24,673 nt of DNA from positions 1 to 24,673 of the forward strand of contig JBELML010000095.1 in assembly GCA_042095835.1 (NCBI GenBank). The letters run 5' to 3'. Under the pieces are notes generated by a model, which made no database searches, had not been told where the DNA came from, and saw only the letters and a list, made by a program, of their open reading frames with translations. This DNA comes from DATFKA01 sp042095835 (lineage in GTDB: Bacteria; Bacteroidota; Bacteroidia; Chitinophagales; Saprospiraceae). Position numbers and translations under genes: made by a program. Of this stretch, positions 7,917-15,853 are shown piece after piece (the stretch's first letter is position 1; every line of letters starts with the position of its first letter).

Positions 7917-7948
7917 TGGGGTAGCTAAGACTATCCCATTTTCTTTTT
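7917..7948 (+). terminator. Intrinsic terminator of ompA1
   Basis: TGGGGTAG (7917-7924) pairs with CTATCCCA (7931-7938) through 8 bp with one G-T wobble and a 6-base loop, followed by the T-rich tail TTTTCTTTTT at 7939-7948. It lies about 55 bases after the ompA1 stop, so the two ompA copies are probably separate transcription units. Confidence 0.72.
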
Positions 7949-8116
7949 GTCTTGGACGAAAGCGGCATGGAGGCTTGTAATGTGACTTTCTTTAATATAA
8001 CCGTCCAAGCATATAGAGGAATGAAATCCGGCAATGGAAACGAGGTTGCTGTTTGAAGAGGGTCGGTTAAAGTGGGATTTACTAGGCGTGATTTTTTTAA
8101 ACCAACATATTTTCCA

Positions 8117-9625
8117 ATGAAACGAATTACTAATTTTTTGAGCCTTTGCCTTTTGCTCATCGCCTTTTCCCCTGCCTTACAAGCCCAATATAGCGGAAAC
8201 GAAGAAGCTATTTCTGTAAGAGGAGCCTTTCCAAACTATCAATTCCAATTTGACAATGACTTGGCATTGAGCGATTTTTCTCCAGGTGTGCAAATTGAAT
8301 ATGCTAAACATTTAAATGATGCACTTAATCTAGCTTTTCCAATGACATTTGCTTCTGCCAAATATCCTGTTGACGGGAATGCAAATATTATTGATGAAAG
8401 CCTATACATCGGATTAGATGCTTTATTACAATTAAAGTTATTTAAAGCAGGTCAAATTTTTAATCCTTCCATTTATGCCGGTTTGGGTACCAACTTTGAG
8501 AACTTAGACCAATTCAACCTCAGTCTACCATTAGGCGTTCAGCTGGATACTCGCTTAACGAATTGGCTTTACCTATCTCCCAAAATAGAATACCGAGTCG
8601 GCTTTGAAGATGATAGAGATAATCTAATGCCAGCTCTAGGATTGAAAATCCTTTTAGGCGATGGAGATGGTTTACCTGTAAAGAGAAATGATCAAGATGG
8701 TGATGGTATTCCCGATGATGAAGACCTTTGCCCTAGTATAGCAGGTGTTTTAGCACTCAATGGCTGCCCTGATCAAGACCAAGATGGTATTGCTGATGGA
8801 GAGGATCAATGTCCCACTGAAGCAGGCCCTAAAGCGACCAATGGTTGTCCAGATAATGACGGAGATGGTATTGCTAATGCCCAAGATCAGTGCCCAGATG
8901 AAGCAGGCCCTGCTGCAACCAATGGTTGCCCAGATAACGATGGAGATGGTATTGCCAATGCTCAGGATCAATGCCCAGATGAGGCTGGATCTGCCGCTAC
9001 TGCTGGCTGCCCAGATAACGATGGAGATGGTATTGCCAACGCTCAGGATGAATGTCCAGATGTAGCTGGTATTGCCGCATTTGCCGGTTGTCCTGATCAA
9101 GATGGAGATGGTATTGCCGATAAAAATGACGATTGCCCAACTGTTGCGGGTTCTAAAGCTACCAATGGCTGTCCTGATGACGATAATGATGGCGTAGCAA
9201 ATGCTGATGACAAATGCCCCAACTCGGCGGGAACAATAGCCAACAACGGTTGTCCTGAATTGACAGTAGAAGACAAGGAAACCTTGGATTTTGCTGCTCA
9301 AAATATCCAGTTTGAAACAGCAAGTGCCAATTTGAAAGCAGTCTCGCTTCCTATCCTTACCCAGATCGCTGATATCCTACGCAGATATCCTGATTTTAGA
9401 TTGTCAATTGATGGACATACGGATAGCATTGGTAGTTCTGCCAACAACCAAAGCCTCTCAGAAAGAAGAGCCAAGTCTTGTTTTGACTACCTCGTCAACC
9501 AAGGAATTAGTGGTGATCGGATGCAGCACCAAGGATTTGGAGAGTCAATACCTAAAGCAGATAACACAACTAGAGCAGGACGGGAGATGAATAGGAGAGT
9601 GGAGTTCAACATCATTCAGAATTAG
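8117..9625 (+). CDS. OmpA-family outer-membrane protein with seven thrombospondin type-3 repeats (paralogue of the preceding gene)
   Basis: 502 residues from ATG 8117; a GTG at 8072 would add a charged leader before a good signal peptide, so it is rejected. Signal peptide ends LQA-QYS (about residue 23). The barrel region closely matches the upstream copy: both contain RGAFPNYQFQF or RAAFPNYQFQF, EYRVGFEDDRDN and LDALLQLKLFK. Residues 192-380 hold seven uninterrupted 27-residue calcium-binding repeats, one more than in the first copy. The OmpA domain has GHTDSIGSSANNQSLSERRA with D436 and R451 as the predicted peptidoglycan-binding pair. Like its neighbour it should sit in the outer membrane and hold peptidoglycan non-covalently. 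Its own terminator follows at 9674. The pair arose by tandem duplication of a whole gene. Confidence 0.93.
   Translation: MKRITNFLSLCLLLIAFSPALQAQYSGNEEAISVRGAFPNYQFQFDNDLALSDFSPGVQIEYAKHLNDALNLAFPMTFASAKYPVDGNANIIDESLYIGLDALLQLKLFKAGQIFNPSIYAGLGTNFENLDQFNLSLPLGVQLDTRLTNWLYLSPKIEYRVGFEDDRDNLMPALGLKILLGDGDGLPVKRNDQDGDGIPDDEDLCPSIAGVLALNGCPDQDQDGIADGEDQCPTEAGPKATNGCPDNDGDGIANAQDQCPDEAGPAATNGCPDNDGDGIANAQDQCPDEAGSAATAGCPDNDGDGIANAQDECPDVAGIAAFAGCPDQDGDGIADKNDDCPTVAGSKATNGCPDDDNDGVANADDKCPNSAGTIANNGCPELTVEDKETLDFAAQNIQFETASANLKAVSLPILTQIADILRRYPDFRLSIDGHTDSIGSSANNQSLSERRAKSCFDYLVNQGISGDRMQHQGFGESIPKADNTTRAGREMNRRVEFNIIQN
8690..9256 (+). repeat. Seven 81-bp in-gene repeats (thrombospondin type-3 array) in ompA2
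   Basis: Seven in-frame 81-base units without spacer. Units 3, 4 and 5 (about 8852-9094) are near-identical at the DNA level, each beginning GATAA(T/C)GA(C/T)GGAGATGGTATTGC and encoding DNDGDGIANAQD, which points to recent unit amplification. Two cysteines per unit and one DxDxDG calcium loop are kept throughout. Confidence 0.9.
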
Positions 9626-9673
9626 AACCTCCCCACGGTGTCCTAAATTTCAGATGTTTAGACTAGAGTGATT

Positions 9674-9715
9674 GGAGTTCATCCTGAATTTTTCGGGGTG
9701 AACTCCATAGTTTTT
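9674..9715 (+). terminator. Intrinsic terminator of ompA2
   Basis: A 15-bp stem, GGAGTTCATCCTGAA (9674-9688) with TTCGGGGTGAACTCC (9692-9706), has two G-T wobbles and a 3-base loop. A T run follows at 9711-9715. It lies 48 bases beyond the ompA2 stop codon. Confidence 0.78.
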
Positions 9716-9823
9716 GGAAGACTTCCCTGTGAGGGCTGCTGTACGGCCACGCAAGTGATGGGGAAAAGAATATATTACTTGTTCCCCCTGTGTTTATTCT
9801 AACTTGTTAGACAAAAAATACTT

Positions 9824-10189
9824 TCAACCTATGCAGGAATTGCAGAAAGTGACCATTCCTCGAAATCGCTCGTGTAGCTGGCCAGTTAATGAACTTTGGT
9901 AATCTACCTTTGCGGTACCGTCGGCAGCTAGTTTAATGTTTACTTTTATGGTCTCTGAATTCTGATTTTTATCCTGCTTTGGCGTATGATGAATACGACC
10001 ACCGTCTTCAGTTATCAATAAAACCGGATGATTATAATTGCCACTACCAATGTAGTTGGGAGGTAGCGTACTACTCGTACACTCCAGCCAGGAATCTTGA
10101 TCAGGGAGGTATAAAATGACGTGATTAAAGGCTGGATGCCAATCTGGATAAATAGTATTTTCAATCCCGCCTACGACTTTGGAGTATTT
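9824..10189 (-). pseudogene. Remnant of a DUF3857/transglutaminase-like protein gene
   Basis: Read on the minus strand from 10189, an open frame of 121 codons has no start near its upstream end and runs to a stop at 9824-9826. It contains the run AFNHVILYLPDQDSWLECTS, then PPNYIGSGNYNHPVLLITEDGG, then NSETIKVNIKLAADGTAKV. These match, in order, the second half of the transglutaminase core (FNHvI with its catalytic His, then WLECTS), the following LLIT-E-GG strand and the beginning of the C-terminal domain in Bacteroidota DUF3857 proteins. The catalytic-Cys region (usually GDCK) should lie just upstream, but a TAG at 10190-10192 and unrelated codons take its place. The 3' side loses family character after about 9860. 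The fragment is therefore truncated at both ends. It lies 48 bases downstream of mltG on the same strand. Family assignment is from memory of the motif pattern. Confidence 0.68.
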
Positions 10190-10237
10190 CTACTCTATGG
10201 TATTAGGATAGTCAGAATGATTCAAAATTATACCTAC

Positions 10238-11284
10238 CTAGCGCAAGCCTCGCTTTTTTAGATTCGCTACGTAGGTAGCAGCATTTATGTTATGCTGTTC
10301 TAGCGATTTGGCAAAATTGTGATAGCCCGATCCATCACCTTTAGCGCAGAAATAGACATAATCGTGGTTTTCTACGTTTAATACCGCATCAATACTTGAA
10401 ATAGAGGTCATGGTTATGGGGCCAGGAGGGAGGCCTTTATATTTATAGGTATTAAAGGGAGAGTCGAAGTTGATGTGTTTGTTGAGTACCCTTGGGGTAT
10501 CAAAATCTCTGGTAGCGAACACTGCGGTTGGGTCTGCTTGCAAGCGCATTCCTTGCTGTAGGCGATTGTAATAAACGCCTGCCATTCGCCGCTTTTCATC
10601 ATTTCGTAGGGTCTCTTTTTCGACGATGGAGGCCAAGGTATAGACCTCTTTTGTACTCAAGCCCAGCTTTTTAGCTTTTGTCAATCTATTTTTAGCTTTC
10701 CAAAATTGATCGTGTTCTTTAACCATACGTTGGAGGAAACCTTCAGGGGAGGTGTTCCAAAAGAAGTTATAAGTATTGGGTATAAAAAGAGACATCAGAT
10801 TATCTCTGGTGTAGCCAACCTCCGCAATTTCGATATCATTGTGCAGCATATTGATGATGGCTAAAGAATCCGATTCGATAAAGCGAGCAACCTTGGCGGC
10901 TACATCTTCAAGAAGGCGTTCGTTGGTCAATACTACATTGATCGTGGCTTGTTTGCCACTTTGGAGGCCTTTTACCAACTTGGTCAGGCTAATGCCAGGT
11001 TCTATTTTGAAGCGACCGGGGCGCATCGGATTTTCTCGATACTCAAGATAATCCGCTAGTTGGCTGAAGATGACCGGATCTTCTACGATGCCTTTTTGTG
11101 TTAAGATTTGGAGCACTTCTTCGAAAGTACTGCCCGTGGGGATTTGGATAATCTGTGAGGCTTCGGGCAGATCTATTGGTACACGCCCTCCTTGATTATA
11201 TTTTTTATAGAAATAAGTAGCGGCGACTAAACCCACAGCTACAATTGCCCCTAAAATGATTAACAGCCTCTTCTTCATAGGCAT
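10238..11284 (-). CDS. mltG: Endolytic transglycosylase MltG
   Basis: 348 residues with one N-terminal membrane anchor (about 6-23) and the rest outside the inner membrane. A LysM-like region (about 45-110: IPTGSTFEEVLQIL, then RPGRFKIEPG) precedes the YceG catalytic domain. Family motifs are present in order: LFIPNTYNFFWNTSPEGFL (166-184), LASIVEKET (217-225) with the catalytic glutamate E222, LQADPTAVF (248-256), SPFNTYKYKGLPPGPI (275-290) and YFCAKGDGSGYHNFAKSLEQH (311-331). MltG cuts nascent glycan strands and so acts as a terminator of peptidoglycan polymerisation. Length is normal. The ATG at 11284 overlaps the panB stop in TAATG, so translation is probably coupled to panB. A second ATG two codons later is possible. 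Confidence 0.95.
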   Translation of the reverse strand: MPMKKRLLIILGAIVAVGLVAATYFYKKYNQGGRVPIDLPEASQIIQIPTGSTFEEVLQILTQKGIVEDPVIFSQLADYLEYRENPMRPGRFKIEPGISLTKLVKGLQSGKQATINVVLTNERLLEDVAAKVARFIESDSLAIINMLHNDIEIAEVGYTRDNLMSLFIPNTYNFFWNTSPEGFLQRMVKEHDQFWKAKNRLTKAKKLGLSTKEVYTLASIVEKETLRNDEKRRMAGVYYNRLQQGMRLQADPTAVFATRDFDTPRVLNKHINFDSPFNTYKYKGLPPGPITMTSISSIDAVLNVENHDYVYFCAKGDGSGYHNFAKSLEQHNINAATYVANLKKRGLR

Positions 11285-12102
11285 TAATATTGTTCTTTTT
11301 CATTAGGAAAATCAAGCGCTTTCACATCAGTTACATAACGACTAATCGCATCCTGAATCGTATCAAACAACTCCAGATAACGCCGCAGAAAACGAGGATG
11401 AAAATCTTTGGTGATGCCCAGTAAGTCATGTAGCACTAAAACTTGTCCATCACAACCAGCTCCTGCTCCAATCCCAATCGTGGGGATTTGGATAGATTGC
11501 GAAACTTCTGTAGCTAATTTGGCGGGTATTTTCTCTAAAACAATACCAAAACAACCTAAGTCTTGCAATAGCTGGGCATCCGATATCAGCTTTTCGGCCT
11601 CTTCTTTTTCTTTAGCTCGTACCGTATAGGTCCCAAATTTATAGATGGACTGTGGAATAAGCCCGAGGTGCCCCATCACTGGTACTCCCGCACTCAAGAT
11701 TCTTTTAATGGATTCCGCAACTTCGGCTCCTCCTTCTAGTTTGACGGCATGTGCGCCAGATTCTTTCATAATTCGGATAGCAGACTCTAATGCTAGTTTG
11801 CTGTTGCCTTGATAGGAACCAAATGGTAGATCTACCACCACTAGGGAGCGCTTCACTGCACGGACTACAGAAGAGGCATGGTAGATCATTTGATCTAAAG
11901 TAATCGGGAGAGTTGTTTCATGGCCTGCCATGACATTTGAAGCGGAATCGCCTACTAAAATGACATCAATACCTGCGGCATCTACTATGCGTGCCAGCGA
12001 ATAATCGTAAGCCGTCAGCATAGCTATTTTTTCATTCTGGCGCTTCATTGCTTGTAAAACGTGGGTTGTTACTCTTTTAACTTCCTTTTTTTGTACAGAC
12101 AT
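11284..12102 (-). CDS. panB: 3-methyl-2-oxobutanoate hydroxymethyltransferase (PanB)
   Basis: 272 residues, the usual PanB length. The enzyme transfers a hydroxymethyl group from 5,10-methylene-tetrahydrofolate to 2-oxoisovalerate, giving ketopantoate, the first committed step of pantothenate and CoA synthesis in the cytoplasm. The residues known from E. coli PanB are all here: metal ligands D52 (in VGDSASNV) and D91 (in VVDLPFGSYQ), K121 and E123 (in AVKLEGG), and the general base E190 (in GIVLEKIP). MGHLGLIPQS (143-152) and IGIGAGAGCDGQVLVLHDLLG (209-229) are further signatures. It is the first gene of a two-gene minus-strand operon with mltG and is divergent from the DUF4249 gene with 115 bases between starts. 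Confidence 0.97.
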   Translation of the reverse strand: MSVQKKEVKRVTTHVLQAMKRQNEKIAMLTAYDYSLARIVDAAGIDVILVGDSASNVMAGHETTLPITLDQMIYHASSVVRAVKRSLVVVDLPFGSYQGNSKLALESAIRIMKESGAHAVKLEGGAEVAESIKRILSAGVPVMGHLGLIPQSIYKFGTYTVRAKEKEEAEKLISDAQLLQDLGCFGIVLEKIPAKLATEVSQSIQIPTIGIGAGAGCDGQVLVLHDLLGITKDFHPRFLRRYLELFDTIQDAISRYVTDVKALDFPNEKEQY

Positions 12103-12191
12103 GTTTTCAATTTAGAGGCCTAATATAGCAAAAGGTGGGCAACTTGGATAAGAATGTAGGATGACTGACAAGCAATTCTCTACAAATGATT

Positions 12192-12199
12192 TACATTTG
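12192..12199 (+). promoter_or_regulatory. Promoter -7-like box TACATTTG before the DUF4249 gene
   Basis: The octamer fits TAnnTTTG and ends 18 bases before the ATG at 12218, leaving room for a short leader. No clear TTG is present at the -33 distance, so support rests on the -7 box and its position in a divergent intergenic region. Confidence 0.45.
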
Positions 12200-12217
12200 G
12201 GTTGTCAAATTTGATCT

Positions 12218-13207
12218 ATGCGCTATCTGCTTTTTCTTTTCTTATTATCCGTAGTCTGTTCTTCTTGTGAAACTGATTTTGAACTAGAGGCACCCTGGCA
12301 GGATATTCCGGTTGTTTATGGGTTCCTGTCGAGGCAGGACACCGCTCACTATATTAGAGTGGAGAAGGCCTTCTTAGAACCAGGAGGAGATGCCACGCAA
12401 ATAGCTCTAATCCCTGATTCCATTTATTATAATGAAGATGTTGTAGTAGAACTAGAAAGGATTAATTCGGGGCAGCGCTTCTCTTTAAATCGGGTTGATG
12501 GCAATTTGGAAGGCTACCCTAGAGAGGAAGGCCCTTTTACGACGAGTCCCAATATTTTATACAAAATTAAGGCCAGTACTATCAATTTAAGAGAGGGAGA
12601 ACCTATCCAGTTAAGGATTAATCGGGGAGGAGACCTACCAATAGTCACTGCTGAAACAACCGTTTTGGCAGATTTAATTATTAGAGAAAATAACCCGGTT
12701 AGTCCCATCAATATGGCTTATGATCGCAACGTCACTTTTGTATTTAATGCGGGTGATGCCGCCCAGCTTTTTGATGTTCGATTACGGATCAGGTATAGAG
12801 AGCGCAACGCCAACGAACCTAGTACAGACAAGGAGTTGATATGGGTTTTAGAGGATCAATTAGAGCGCTCTTCTAGTGAGGGGCGGGTATCCGTGACCGT
12901 GATGGGGGAGCAATTTTATCGTTTTATTGGCGGAAGTCTAGAGGCCAACCCTGCCCTAAGTAGAGACTTTATCGCTTTGGATGTCCTGCTGACGGCTGGA
13001 GGTCAGGAAATGGTCGATTTTATCAAAGTATCCGAGGCGAATACGGGGATTACCTCTTCTCAATTGGTGCCTACTTTTACAAACATTTCAGAAGGCAGGG
13101 GCATCTTTACCTCTCGATCAGTAGCCCTTCGGCCCAACCTCAGTTTGACTGGATTATCGATTGATTCGCTACGGAATGGAATTTATACTAAAGATTTAAA
13201 TTTCTAA
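12218..13207 (+). CDS. DUF4249 family lipoprotein
   Basis: 329 residues. A lipoprotein signal (hydrophobic 3-13, then CSSC with the predicted lipidated C17) is followed by an acidic run ETDFELE, which resembles the surface-export signal of Bacteroidota lipoproteins. After it comes a beta-rich secreted domain: PVVYGFLSRQDTAHYIRVEKAFL (about 31-53) and, near the C-terminus, ISEGRGIFTSRS. This order (short N-terminal strand, then V-x-K-x-F, then 'G-x-G-I-F' late in the protein) matches DUF4249. Such lipoproteins are often encoded next to TonB-dependent receptors; here the barrel protein starts 195 bases downstream on the same strand. A surface-exposed accessory role is inference; the ligand is unknown. 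Confidence 0.78.
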   Translation: MRYLLFLFLLSVVCSSCETDFELEAPWQDIPVVYGFLSRQDTAHYIRVEKAFLEPGGDATQIALIPDSIYYNEDVVVELERINSGQRFSLNRVDGNLEGYPREEGPFTTSPNILYKIKASTINLREGEPIQLRINRGGDLPIVTAETTVLADLIIRENNPVSPINMAYDRNVTFVFNAGDAAQLFDVRLRIRYRERNANEPSTDKELIWVLEDQLERSSSEGRVSVTVMGEQFYRFIGGSLEANPALSRDFIALDVLLTAGGQEMVDFIKVSEANTGITSSQLVPTFTNISEGRGIFTSRSVALRPNLSLTGLSIDSLRNGIYTKDLNF

Positions 13208-13402
13208 AAGAATTGCGGATCGCTGAATTGTAATACTTACAACTTTATGTAGTTGGAGGGAAGAATTTGGTTGTTCACCGAGCGCTGCTTTTTTGGTGAT
13301 TGCAATTCGTCCTCAAAAACTCACCCTTTAGGTTTTTTTAAAAACAAAACTGTCCAAACTCGGTTATTTTCGTGTCGGAACATTAAATATAAAACACTCC
13401 AC

Positions 13403-15853
13403 ATGAACAGGTATTTGTTCTATTTCCTATGCATTTCTTTTTTAGGTTTCCAGGGTACTATCTATGGTCAAGCAGAGGCAGCTTCCATTGTCGGAAAAGT
13501 AGTAGACTCTGACAGTAAAGTACCTTTAGAGTTTGCAACAGTGACTCTGCTTTCACCCAAAGATTCTAGTTTGGTAGATGGTATCGTAACTGATCAAACA
13601 GGAAACTTTAAATTGACTGCCCAAGCGGGCCAATACTTAGTCAAAATTGAGTTTATCGCTTATCAATCTAAATGGCTTGACCAGATTGTTGTCAATAAAG
13701 ACCAATTGATGGACTTAGGGGCCATTACACTATCCACTGAGGCGCAGGTAATGGAGGCGGTAGAGGTCATGGCAGAGAAAAGTACCCTTCAGATGGCATT
13801 GGATAAAAAGATATTTAATGTAGGGAAAGATTTAGCGAGTACGAGTGGTTCAGCTGCTGATATATTGGATAATATTCCTTCAGTTCAGGTAGATATTGAA
13901 GGGCAAGTTAGTCTACGGGGCAATAGCGGCGTTAGAATCTTGGTTGATGGAAAACCCTCTGGTTTGGTAGGTGTAAGAGGAACCGATGGTTTACGCTCAT
14001 TACCAGCCAATTTGATTGAACGAGTAGAAATTATCACCAACCCTTCTTCTAAATATGAAGCAGAAGGGATGACTGGAATAATCAATATCATTCTCAAGAA
14101 AGATCGCAAAAAAGGCTTTAATGGCTCCTTTGATTTATCGGCTGGTACACCAGAATCCTACGGGGCAGCATTCAATCTCAATTTCCGTCAGAATAAATTA
14201 AATTTCTTTACGAACTATGGGTTCCGGTATCGTCAGAGCCCCCGTTTTGATGAAAGATATCAAGAGTTTTACAGAGATCAAGGCACCTTTATTGTAGATC
14301 AGCGAAGAGATCGTACACGTGGAGGTTTATCGCATAATTTTCGCTTTGGGGCTGATTATTTTATCAATAGTAAAAATACCCTGACGACAGCTTTTTCTTA
14401 CAGAATTAGTGATAATGATAATACCTCAGATATCGTTTACAGAAACTATGTCGATGATTTTCCATCCAATCTTGTCAGTATTAATACCCGAACAGAAGAT
14501 TCAGAGGAGATGGAACCTAATCTAGAGTTTTCGCTTAATCACAAGAAAACCTACGAACGTAAGGGGCACTCCTGGGAAAATTCAGTCCAATACCGCTCTA
14601 GTACAGAAGACCAGTTTTCTCTTTTTGAGGAGGCATTTTACGATGCAGATTTTGAATTGACAGGGGAGGCACTTTTAGAGCAAAGAGCTGGAAATACAGA
14701 AGCAGAGACAAGCTTACTTTTTCAATCTGATTATGTTTATCCTTTTGCTGAAGAAGGGAAACTGGAAGCAGGACTACGGAGTTCGTTTCGCAGGATTGAC
14801 AATGATTACCTTGTCGAAGAATTCTTCGATGCAACCTGGAATACCTTGACCAACCTCAGCAATGATTTTAATTATGATGAAGACATCCATGCGCTATATT
14901 TAAATGTGGGGAATAAGATGGGTAAGTTTTCTTATCAACTTGGGATGAGAATAGAGCACTCCAGGGTGCTGACCGAATTACTACAAACGGGAGAGGAAAA
15001 CGACCGTACTTATACCAATCTTTTCCCATCTGCTTTTGCGACCTATGAGATGGTCAATGATAATAGTCTACAACTTAGTTATAGTAGAAGATTGCGTAGG
15101 CCCCGATTTTGGGATTTGAATCCGTTTTTTACCTTTTCAGATTCTAGAAATATTTTTAGAGGAAATCCCAATCTAGATCCAGAATTTACGAATTCTTTCG
15201 AGTTGAGTCATATTAAATATTGGGACAAAGGAAGTATCAGCAGTAGTGTTTATTATCGAGCTTCTACAGGTGTAATCGAGCGTATTATCAGTTTTCAGGA
15301 AGAAGACGGCGAACTCTTGACGATTCGTCAACCAGAAAACTTGGCTACGGAAGATGCTTATGGATTTGAGTTTATCTACTCCTATGATCCTTATAAATGG
15401 TGGAGAATTAATGGTAGTGCCAATTTCTTCAGATCGATTGTTGATGGCCGGAACTTTAGTGAAGAGCTATACCAAGATGCAATTACTTGGTTCACTAGAA
15501 TTAACTCTAGGTTTACCATTAAGAAAGAATATGATTTCCAATTCAGAGCTAACTATCGAGCGCCTCAAAATACCACCCAAGGCACTCGCAAATCTATCAC
15601 TACGATCGATTTGGGCTTAAGTAAAGATGTCTTCCAGAAAAAAGGAACCCTTACAGTGAGCGTCCGTGACTTGTTCAATTCTGCTCGTTATCGTTCAGAG
15701 ACCTTTGGGCCTTCTTTCTATTCAGAGTCTAATTACCAAAGACGTCCTAGACAAGTGACAGCTACCCTTAATTATAGACTCAATCAAAATAAGCGTAGAG
15801 GCGGAAACCGTGGCGGACGTGGTGATGGCGATTTTGAAGGTGGCGAATTCTAG
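13403..15853 (+). CDS. TonB-dependent-receptor-like outer membrane beta-barrel protein
   Basis: 816 residues from ATG 13403; a TTG at 13253 would place 50 non-signal residues before a clear signal peptide (1-22, cut near IYGQ). Residues about 28-110 are a carboxypeptidase-regulatory-like beta-sandwich (IVGKVVDSDSKVPLEFATV...DGIVTDQTGNFKL). Residues about 138-235 form the plug (VGKDLASTSGSAADILDNIP, VSLRGNSGVRILVDGKP, IERVEIITNPSSKYEAEGM, GIINIILKK). The remainder is a barrel of the type seen in the outer membrane beta-barrel family (OMP_b-brl_3), including RRPRFWDLNPFFTFSD and GNPNLDPEF. I see no distinct TonB box. A Gly/Arg-rich tail (about 797-816, RRGGNRGGRGDGDFEGG) follows the last strand. 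Likely imports or binds an unknown ligand with the upstream lipoprotein. Its stop codon overlaps that of convergent metZ. Confidence 0.88.
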   Translation: MNRYLFYFLCISFLGFQGTIYGQAEAASIVGKVVDSDSKVPLEFATVTLLSPKDSSLVDGIVTDQTGNFKLTAQAGQYLVKIEFIAYQSKWLDQIVVNKDQLMDLGAITLSTEAQVMEAVEVMAEKSTLQMALDKKIFNVGKDLASTSGSAADILDNIPSVQVDIEGQVSLRGNSGVRILVDGKPSGLVGVRGTDGLRSLPANLIERVEIITNPSSKYEAEGMTGIINIILKKDRKKGFNGSFDLSAGTPESYGAAFNLNFRQNKLNFFTNYGFRYRQSPRFDERYQEFYRDQGTFIVDQRRDRTRGGLSHNFRFGADYFINSKNTLTTAFSYRISDNDNTSDIVYRNYVDDFPSNLVSINTRTEDSEEMEPNLEFSLNHKKTYERKGHSWENSVQYRSSTEDQFSLFEEAFYDADFELTGEALLEQRAGNTEAETSLLFQSDYVYPFAEEGKLEAGLRSSFRRIDNDYLVEEFFDATWNTLTNLSNDFNYDEDIHALYLNVGNKMGKFSYQLGMRIEHSRVLTELLQTGEENDRTYTNLFPSAFATYEMVNDNSLQLSYSRRLRRPRFWDLNPFFTFSDSRNIFRGNPNLDPEFTNSFELSHIKYWDKGSISSSVYYRASTGVIERIISFQEEDGELLTIRQPENLATEDAYGFEFIYSYDPYKWWRINGSANFFRSIVDGRNFSEELYQDAITWFTRINSRFTIKKEYDFQFRANYRAPQNTTQGTRKSITTIDLGLSKDVFQKKGTLTVSVRDLFNSARYRSETFGPSFYSESNYQRRPRQVTATLNYRLNQNKRRGGNRGGRGDGDFEGGEF

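Noticed and set aside
8072..8116. GTG start for ompA2
   Set aside because: Adds a charged 15-residue leader in front of a good signal peptide starting at ATG 8117.
8750..9301. 183-codon open frame antisense to ompA2 (and similar ones at 7038-7289 and 7317-7517)
   Set aside because: They are by-products of the periodic repeats, with low-complexity I/T/W-rich translations and no family features.
9760..9787. GGGGAA...TTCCCC inverted repeat
   Set aside because: Only six base pairs around a 16-base loop with no T tract; the nearby terminator at 9674-9715 already explains ompA2 termination.
9824..10018. Stand-alone 64-codon minus-strand gene from a TTG
   Set aside because: The TTG is an internal Leu codon of a longer frame that continues to 10189 with transglutaminase-type motifs; it is part of a remnant.
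13253..13402. TTG start for the barrel receptor
   Set aside because: The 50 added residues are not signal-like, while ATG 13403 begins a normal signal peptide.
13208..13402. TTGTAA-TAC-TTACAA hairpin (13228-13242) as a terminator of the DUF4249 gene
   Set aside because: Only six base pairs, AT-rich, with no T tract; the lipoprotein and receptor genes may well be co-transcribed.
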